Shown here in pieces: positions 60,641 to 64,000 of a DNA stretch of 64,000 nucleotides. This stretch comes from Cryomorphaceae bacterium BACL29 MAG-121220-bin8 (lineage in GTDB: Bacteria; Bacteroidota; Bacteroidia; Flavobacteriales; Flavobacteriaceae). Every line of letters starts with the position of its first letter. Position 1 is the stretch's first letter. Location: the NCBI GenBank assembly GCA_905181705.1, contig CAJIYP010000003.1, positions 744,001 to 808,000 on the forward strand, given 5' to 3'. Below the pieces are notes generated by a model. That model was not told the origin of the DNA and ran no database searches. It worked only from the letters and a program-made list of their open reading frames with translations. The position numbers and the translations under genes were made by a program.

Positions 60641-60768
60641 TTATGAATATGAAAATAACAAATATGATACCAAAAAAAAAATCTGTCAAAAAGTCAAAAA
60701 ACTAAAAAAACTATTCTTATCGTAAAAGAGTTTTTTAAGTTTTAGAAATATTTTTACATAATTATTGC

Positions 60769-60996
60769 ATGAAATTGACAAAATCTTTTATTAAATTTAG
60801 AAGAACTCATAAATTTAAAACAATGAATAAACTAGATAAGAGTCAAATTCCTAAATTAGGTAGTAAAATTAATCAGCTTAAAAAAAGAATTAATAGGGCG
60901 GAGCAAAATGGAAATATTGAAAAAGTTGAATTTAGAAAAATGAGAATTAACAAAATTAAAAAGCAAATAATTGAAATTTTAAATAAAAAGAAATAA
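60769..60996 (+). CDS. Small basic protein, hypothetical
   Basis: The 75-residue ORF is very Lys-rich and probably one long helix (KINQLKKRINRAEQNGNIEK, FRKMRINKIKKQ). The start may be the Met at residue 19 (MNKLDKSQ). It ends inside the first copy of the repeated leader sequence, 10 bases before the Kazal gene. No recognisable domain. Confidence 0.45.
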   Translation: MKLTKSFIKFRRTHKFKTMNKLDKSQIPKLGSKINQLKKRINRAEQNGNIEKVEFRKMRINKIKKQIIEILNKKK

Positions 60997-61015
60997 ATCA
61001 TAGTTTATGAAAAAG
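60991..61015 (+). repeat. Shared gene-start leader, copy 1
   Basis: Contains AATAAATCATAGTTTATG followed by AAAAAG; the ATG is the start of the Kazal-type gene. The same block recurs in the opposite orientation at 61349-61371 and 61601-61624, each time placing the ATG of a different small gene. Confidence 0.85.
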
Positions 61016-61243
61016 TTTTTCTTCATTTTAATTTGTTCATTTTTAGTTAGTTGTGGTGGTACAGACGATGTGATTGGTGACTGTATTGTTTCTCCTAATC
61101 CAGATATTATTTGTACAAAAGAATATCAACCAGTCTGTGCTTGCAACAATTTAGTTTATGGCAATTCTTGCGAAGCAGAAAAAGCTGGAAATCTCAAATG
61201 GAAATCATCAAAAAAGGATAGTGGAGAAGAATGTAGCTATTAA
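61007..61243 (+). CDS. Kazal-type protease-inhibitor domain lipoprotein
   Basis: The 78-residue product has a lipoprotein signal (FFFILICSFLVSCGGTDD) and a Cys-rich domain matching the Kazal pattern: CTKEYQPVCACNNLVYGNSC...C. Kazal domains inhibit serine proteases; marine Flavobacteria encode similar short lipoproteins. It begins in the repeated leader, so its translation start is shared with two unrelated small genes on the other strand. Confidence 0.8.
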   Translation: MKKFFFILICSFLVSCGGTDDVIGDCIVSPNPDIICTKEYQPVCACNNLVYGNSCEAEKAGNLKWKSSKKDSGEECSY

Positions 61244-61253
61244 CTTTATAATT

Positions 61254-61328
61254 ATGAAATTAAAAGATTTTATATATTTAAACAAGTGCTTTGGTCAAAG
61301 GTTTGCCCAAAACTCACAAGTGGAATAA
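61254..61328 (+). pseudogene. Truncated copy of an MKLKDFIY-type ORF
   Basis: A 24-residue frame that begins MKLKDFIY, the same start as the 40-residue gene on the minus strand at 61623-61745, then diverges. It overlaps the antisense remnant at 61270-61356. This looks like an inverted, broken duplication of a gene start, not a functional gene. Confidence 0.4.
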
Positions 61329-61356
61329 ACAGTAATAGTAGAAAGAGTTTTTTCAT
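61270..61356 (-). pseudogene. Truncated exported protein remnant
   Basis: A 28-residue frame, MKKLFLLLLFIPLVSFGQ followed by a short tail, is a near-perfect Flavobacteria signal peptide with nothing behind it. It starts inside leader copy 2 and is cut off where it runs into the inverted MKLKDFIY fragment, so a rearrangement probably removed its body. Confidence 0.5.
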
Positions 61357-61371
61357 AAACTATGATTTATT
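61349..61371 (-). repeat. Shared gene-start leader, copy 2
   Basis: The same block as 60991-61015 in reverse. Its TAG (61360-61362) is the stop of the 82-residue gene and its ATG (61354-61356) starts the truncated signal peptide. Confidence 0.85.
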
Positions 61372-61608
61372 CTTGCCTCCAAATTCTCTTTTTGTCCCAT
61401 AGTTTTTTATAGCTAATACTGTTATATATAAAAAGAAAATACCAAAAGGTATCAAAAGTGAGTCAGGAATAAACTCTTCTATAATAATTTCATATAAAAT
61501 AATTCCAAGAGAACCAAAGTATAGTATTTGAGGTAGATACTTAACTGAATATATGAGATTTTCTGTAGCATCTAATATTTGATTGATGAGTTTTTTTAAT
61601 TTTTTCAT
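61360..61608 (-). CDS. Small membrane protein of unknown function
   Basis: The 82-residue protein has a Lys-rich N-terminus (MKKLKKLINQILDATEN) and two hydrophobic segments, about residues 27-46 and 50-70, the second FGIFFLYITVLAIK. It sits between leader copies 2 and 3, which carry its stop and start. I do not recognise a family. Confidence 0.55.
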   Translation of the reverse strand: MKKLKKLINQILDATENLIYSVKYLPQILYFGSLGIILYEIIIEEFIPDSLLIPFGIFFLYITVLAIKNYGTKREFGGKNKS

Positions 61609-61624
61609 AAACTATGATTTATTT
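61601..61624 (-). repeat. Shared gene-start leader, copy 3
   Basis: Identical to copy 2 over about 23 bases. It overlaps the end of the 40-residue gene and supplies the ATG (61606-61608) of the 82-residue membrane protein. Confidence 0.85.
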
Positions 61625-61745
61625 AAATCCAAAATCCATAATAAATTACAGCACCAGTAATTATTGTTACAGCAATTACAAATAGAACTCCTAACAGATT
61701 AGATTCTTTTGTTTTTTTATTATAAATAAAATCTTTTAGTTTCAT
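61623..61745 (-). CDS. Tiny single-helix membrane protein
   Basis: A 40-residue frame, MKLKDFIYNKKTKESNLLG..., with one membrane segment (VLFVIAVTIITGAVIYYGF). It starts with the duplicated MKLKDFIY sequence and is the second member of a minus-strand run of four short frames. No known family. Confidence 0.5.
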   Translation of the reverse strand: MKLKDFIYNKKTKESNLLGVLFVIAVTIITGAVIYYGFWI

Positions 61746-61790
61746 AATAGTAGAATTAATTTTATAAATATATTAAAAGCAATATCGCGA

Positions 61791-61877
61791 CTATAATAAA
61801 TATCCAGGACCAAATCCCCCCCCCTTAGGGAGATTAGGACCAAAATCACCACTATCCCAGCCACCAAAATCTTCCAT
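61791..61877 (-). CDS. Tiny Gly/Asp-rich ORF containing a G9 tract
   Basis: A 28-residue frame, MEDFGGWDSGDFGPNLPK, then a glycine run coded by nine consecutive G (C9 on the plus strand at 61816-61824), ending GFGPGYLL. Loss of one G would extend it to about 44 residues and end it at TGA overlapping the ATG of the downstream 40-residue gene. A homopolymer this long stands out in AT-rich DNA and may be phase-variable or an assembly artefact. Confidence 0.4.
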   Translation of the reverse strand: MEDFGGWDSGDFGPNLPKGGGFGPGYLL

Positions 61878-61968
61878 ATCTATAAATTTAATCAATTCTT
61901 TTTAACTCATAGTAATTAGCTTACTCACCTCTGTAACTATCGCTTAATTATTGTCGTAACTTAATAAG

Positions 61969-61986
61969 ACAGGTCTTCATACCTGT
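61969..61986. other. Perfect short inverted repeat
   Basis: ACAGGT CTTCAT ACCTGT forms a 6-base perfect palindrome with a 6-base spacer in the gap between the minus-strand small genes and the plus-strand phage-like module. It could be an operator for a dimeric regulator; this is only a shape-based suggestion. Confidence 0.4.
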
Positions 61987-62000
61987 TAAATCCAGGAATT

Positions 62001-62040
62001 AAAAGGGGGATGGCTTTCTCATTGCTTTCATCCTCTTTTT
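62001..62040. terminator. Long stem-loop with A and T flanks
   Basis: AAAAGGGGGATG (62001-62012) pairs with CATCCTCTTTTT (62029-62040) with two G-T wobbles around a 16-base loop. The T run follows on the plus strand and a second T run follows on the minus, so it could work in either direction. It sits 22 bases before the 62063 gene, so attenuation is an alternative. Confidence 0.5.
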
Positions 62041-62062
62041 AATTCTATTTAAAAAAGAGATT

Positions 62063-62194
62063 ATGATTAAGAGATTAAAATATAATAAGGAAACAGAAAA
62101 GCTAATTGCCCAGGCTATTCTAAAGCATAGGCAATTAAATAAAGTAAAAGATTTAGCATTTAAACCCAGATTCACATGGAGCAAACGAAAGTAA
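62063..62194 (+). CDS. Small basic ORF, phage-like context
   Basis: A 43-residue Lys/Arg-rich frame (MIKRLKYNKETEKLIAQAI ... WSKRK). Its end overlaps the start of the 172-residue gene by 19 bases, suggesting coupling. No known domain. Confidence 0.45.
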   Translation: MIKRLKYNKETEKLIAQAILKHRQLNKVKDLAFKPRFTWSKRK

Positions 62195-62694
62195 AAAGAC
62201 AGCCAATTATTTTTAACGAGCATGGATATAACCATGAGTTAAAACAGTATTCACATAAGAAAGCTTTAGAGGGATTAATCCTAAATGACTTTAGTAAAAT
62301 AGGAATCAAAAAGGTTGATTTTAAAAACAATATCCTGGAAACATTCTATCTCAAAATAGCCGAGATACATGAGAAAAACAATTCATTAAAACTGTCTGGC
62401 AAGAAGCTTTGTGGTTTGTTAGATATAGATGATTCTTCTATTAAAAATCACTCAGCTCAATATGAAAAGTTTAGAGATTTTGTAAAACCTAAGAAAGACA
62501 CATTCACTCTATTTGCTGAAACAGACAAAGAGCTATATAGACTTGATTATGCTAAAAGATTAATAGAGGTTCTAAATGAATTAAAAGAACACAGACAAGT
62601 CCATTGGAATGTTATGATACAAGCTTTTAATGGAGTAATTAAGCTCAATGGAATTAGTCAGTATATAGTTAATCCAAACTTTGTAAAATATTAA
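62176..62694 (+). CDS. Hypothetical protein of a phage-like module
   Basis: The 172-residue protein is helical and charged, with HGYNHELKQYSHKKALEGLI, LSGKKLCGLLDIDDSSIKNH and EVLNELKEHRQVHWNVM. I do not recognise a family. It is coupled to the upstream small ORF and precedes the GRPKGSKNK protein, an order seen in small phage or satellite gene sets. Confidence 0.6.
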   Translation: MEQTKVKRQPIIFNEHGYNHELKQYSHKKALEGLILNDFSKIGIKKVDFKNNILETFYLKIAEIHEKNNSLKLSGKKLCGLLDIDDSSIKNHSAQYEKFRDFVKPKKDTFTLFAETDKELYRLDYAKRLIEVLNELKEHRQVHWNVMIQAFNGVIKLNGISQYIVNPNFVKY

Positions 62695-62707
62695 GAAGCC
62701 CCTACCT

Positions 62708-62760
62708 GGGAAGACTAGGATGTTGGGCTAAGTTCTTGAAAACCTCTTAGTCCATTTCCC
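62708..62760. other. Nested hairpin between convergent small genes
   Basis: GGGCTAAG (62725-62732) pairs with CTTAGTCC (62746-62753, one wobble), and GGGAA (62708-62712) can pair with TTCCC (62756-62760) around it. It lies after the 172-residue gene and before the convergent 44-residue gene; it may be a bidirectional terminator or a structured RNA. Confidence 0.3.
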
Positions 62761-62797
62761 TGGTCGTTAAAATAACTAGAAATAACTATATATTGGA

Positions 62798-62932
62798 TTA
62801 AGAGTAAAGAACACCTAAAACCATAAATATTAACAATACGATAACTATAGCAATTATTATCTTTTTTGCTTTTTCGTCAGACATATTATCCTTATCGTAA
62901 TGTGAACCATCACTTCCACTGTCAAAATCCAT
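62798..62932 (-). CDS. Tiny single-helix membrane protein with acidic N-terminus
   Basis: A 44-residue frame, MDFDSGSDGSHYDKDN then KAKKIIIAIVIVLLIFMVLG. The acidic Gly/Ser-rich start resembles the G9-tract ORF at 61791-61877, and the architecture (short acidic outside or inside tail, one helix) is common in small phage or toxin-like peptides. Function unknown. Confidence 0.5.
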   Translation of the reverse strand: MDFDSGSDGSHYDKDNMSDEKAKKIIIAIVIVLLIFMVLGVLYS

Positions 62933-62990
62933 AATATAAATATAATGCTAAAAAACCTAACAACTCAATTAACACTAATATACATTAAAC

Positions 62991-63284
62991 ATGAAATACG
63001 AACTTGGTAACAATTACGGAACAGGGAGGCCGAAAGGCTCTAAGAATAAAATACATTTAGAGACTAAAGAGCTTATAAATAAAATACTATTTGATGAAAA
63101 GCAATTTACAGCAGATTGGAAAGAAATGGATGTTCATGCTAGAATGGAGCTGAGAATTAAAATGGCAAGATTTGTAGTTCCAGAACCTAAGGAATTAGCA
63201 AGCTCAGAAGATAACACAGACTATCCTTTATTTATAGATACAAGAGAAGATGCTCTAAGGCTTTTAGAAATGACAGAAGAATGA
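62991..63284 (+). CDS. Phage-like small protein with GRPKGSKNK motif
   Basis: The 97-residue protein has YGTGRPKGSKNKIH near the N-terminus and a helical body (FTADWKEMDVHARMELRIKM, FVVPEPKEL). The GRPKGSKNK start is typical of DUF5681-like or small-terminase-like phage proteins, which usually precede the large terminase; no large terminase follows here, so this is a fragment or a satellite. Confidence 0.55.
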   Translation: MKYELGNNYGTGRPKGSKNKIHLETKELINKILFDEKQFTADWKEMDVHARMELRIKMARFVVPEPKELASSEDNTDYPLFIDTREDALRLLEMTEE

Positions 63285-63309
63285 AACTAGATTTAAATAA
63301 ATTCTTTGC

Positions 63310-63945
63310 CTAATCTGTGCAATTTGTGAAATTAGGTCTTTTAGATTCTGGCCAATTATTGCTATTAAAATAGCTTATTTGATTATCGCATTTTGTTACT
63401 TTTGAAACATCCCATCCACTTAAATCCATTCCTTCTATATAATTGTCTGTAATTTCCATAAAACATACCTGTCATTGAAGTAGCATTGCTTACATCCCAA
63501 TTATTGATATTAATATTTACATCTCCTAAATCATAATTAATGCCATATCTTTTACTTTAGAAACATCCCACCCACTTAAATCTACATTAACACGTTGAAC
63601 ACCATAAAAAAGTCCATTCATATCGTTCCAGTTACTTACATCCCAACCTTCAATTCCTTTGATTTCACTTCTAAAAAAAAGGGCTGCTGAACCAGAGAAT
63701 TCTACTTCTACTTTTGTGGTAACCACTTTACTCAAATCCTTACCGTCTTTTATCCATTCTTTTAAAGAAGGCAAATCAACAGCAGTATAAGTTACTCCGT
63801 TAAGGTCTGCAGTTGTTCCTACAGTAACCCAATCCCTTGCTTTGATTGTTACTCCATTGTCTGCAACATAGAAGGGTAATTCTTCTTCATCAGAGGAACA
63901 AGAAACAATAAATAGGGCTATAAATAGTAATGTGTATTTTTTCAT
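63310..63945 (-). pseudogene. BspA-like (DUF285) repeat lipoprotein with two frameshifts
   Basis: From Met 63945 the protein has a lipoprotein signal (MKKYTLLFIALFIVSCSSDE) and repeats IEGWDVSNWNDMNGLFYG and VDLSGWDVSKVKDM. The frame is lost near 63541-63549; the next frame continues INNWDVSNATSMTGMF, lost again near 63455-63461; the last reads MDLSGWDVSKVTKCDNQ and stops at 63310-63312. Together these give a BspA-type surface repeat protein of about 210 residues. Either decayed or sequence-damaged. Such proteins are cell-surface adhesin-like; the ligand is unknown. Confidence 0.7.
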
Positions 63946-64000
63946 ATTTAATATATAAAATAGTAAGAGGTTAAAATTGTGTTGGACTAACACTCTATTT

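Noticed and set aside
60641..60768. Possible gene in the gap before the 75-residue ORF
   Set aside because: Only A/T-rich sequence with short broken frames; nothing supportable.

Overview
The window is AT-rich bacterial chromosome from the Bacteroidota, almost certainly a marine-type member of the Flavobacteriales. The support is family-level. It carries an IPExxxVDY-family gene beside pyruvate kinase, a DUF4837 lipoprotein, a YHYH lipoprotein, the Bacteroidota-style AddAB-like helicase/nuclease pair flanking an OmpA gene, many lipoproteins with a Cys lipobox, and TAnnTTTG promoter boxes instead of a sigma70 -10 box. Genes are packed tightly, often overlapping by 1-30 bases, and start codons rarely have a clear Shine-Dalgarno. 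I cannot name the species.

Layout. 0-5 kb: M23 peptidase, TatA, DUF4837 lipoprotein and pgk, with holB-like and DoxX genes divergent from pgk. 5-14 kb: methyltransferase, mnmG, ybeY, an AlkB-type monooxygenase, gltX (frameshifted), an SPFH protein, glnS, folB, tRNA-Cys with a terminator. 14-19 kb: LysE exporter, RNase R, a 406-base very AT-rich spacer, rpiB (frameshifted), an ElaA-like acetyltransferase, a decayed DUF3427 fragment and rnpA. 19-30 kb: M1 peptidase (frameshifted), MBL hydrolase, APC permease with a UspA tail, an SCO/MORN/YHYH/sulfatase group, lepA, dus. 30-40 kb: FtsX-like permease, rbfA, pyk, IPExxxVDY, fabF, acpP, then purN, rnhA, a PfkB kinase, a PurF-like enzyme (frameshifted) and superoxide dismutase. 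40-47.5 kb: AddA-like and AddB-like recombination enzymes around ompA. 47.5-60.6 kb: SOUL, beta-propeller and hemolysin III proteins, a nearly complete menaquinone operon (ubiE/menG, menF, menD, menB, menA, menC, menE), a DUF6150 repeat protein, a Tat-exported oxidoreductase, an M28 peptidase and small genes. 60.7-64 kb: an accessory region of tiny genes, a leader sequence present in three copies, a G9 tract, phage-like ORFs and a broken BspA-like lipoprotein.

How the genes work together. Most of the window is housekeeping: translation (gltX, glnS, mnmG, ybeY, rbfA, lepA, dus, rnpA, tRNA-Cys), glycolysis (pgk, pyk), fatty acid synthesis (acpP, fabF), purine and folate steps, double-strand-break repair, and the respiratory quinone. 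A surface/periplasmic layer (lipoproteins, sulfatase, peptidases, two Tat substrates, TatA) fits a particle-degrading marine heterotroph.

Two themes stand out. First, at least six genes carry single-base frameshifts, mostly in short homopolymers, and several are normally essential; sequence error is the simplest explanation. Second, the 60.9-63.3 kb region shows a repeated gene-start cassette, an inverted duplicated start, a homopolymeric G tract inside a tiny ORF and phage-like genes. This is the only part that looks like actively rearranging DNA. I found no CRISPR array, rRNA operon or recognisable transposase.
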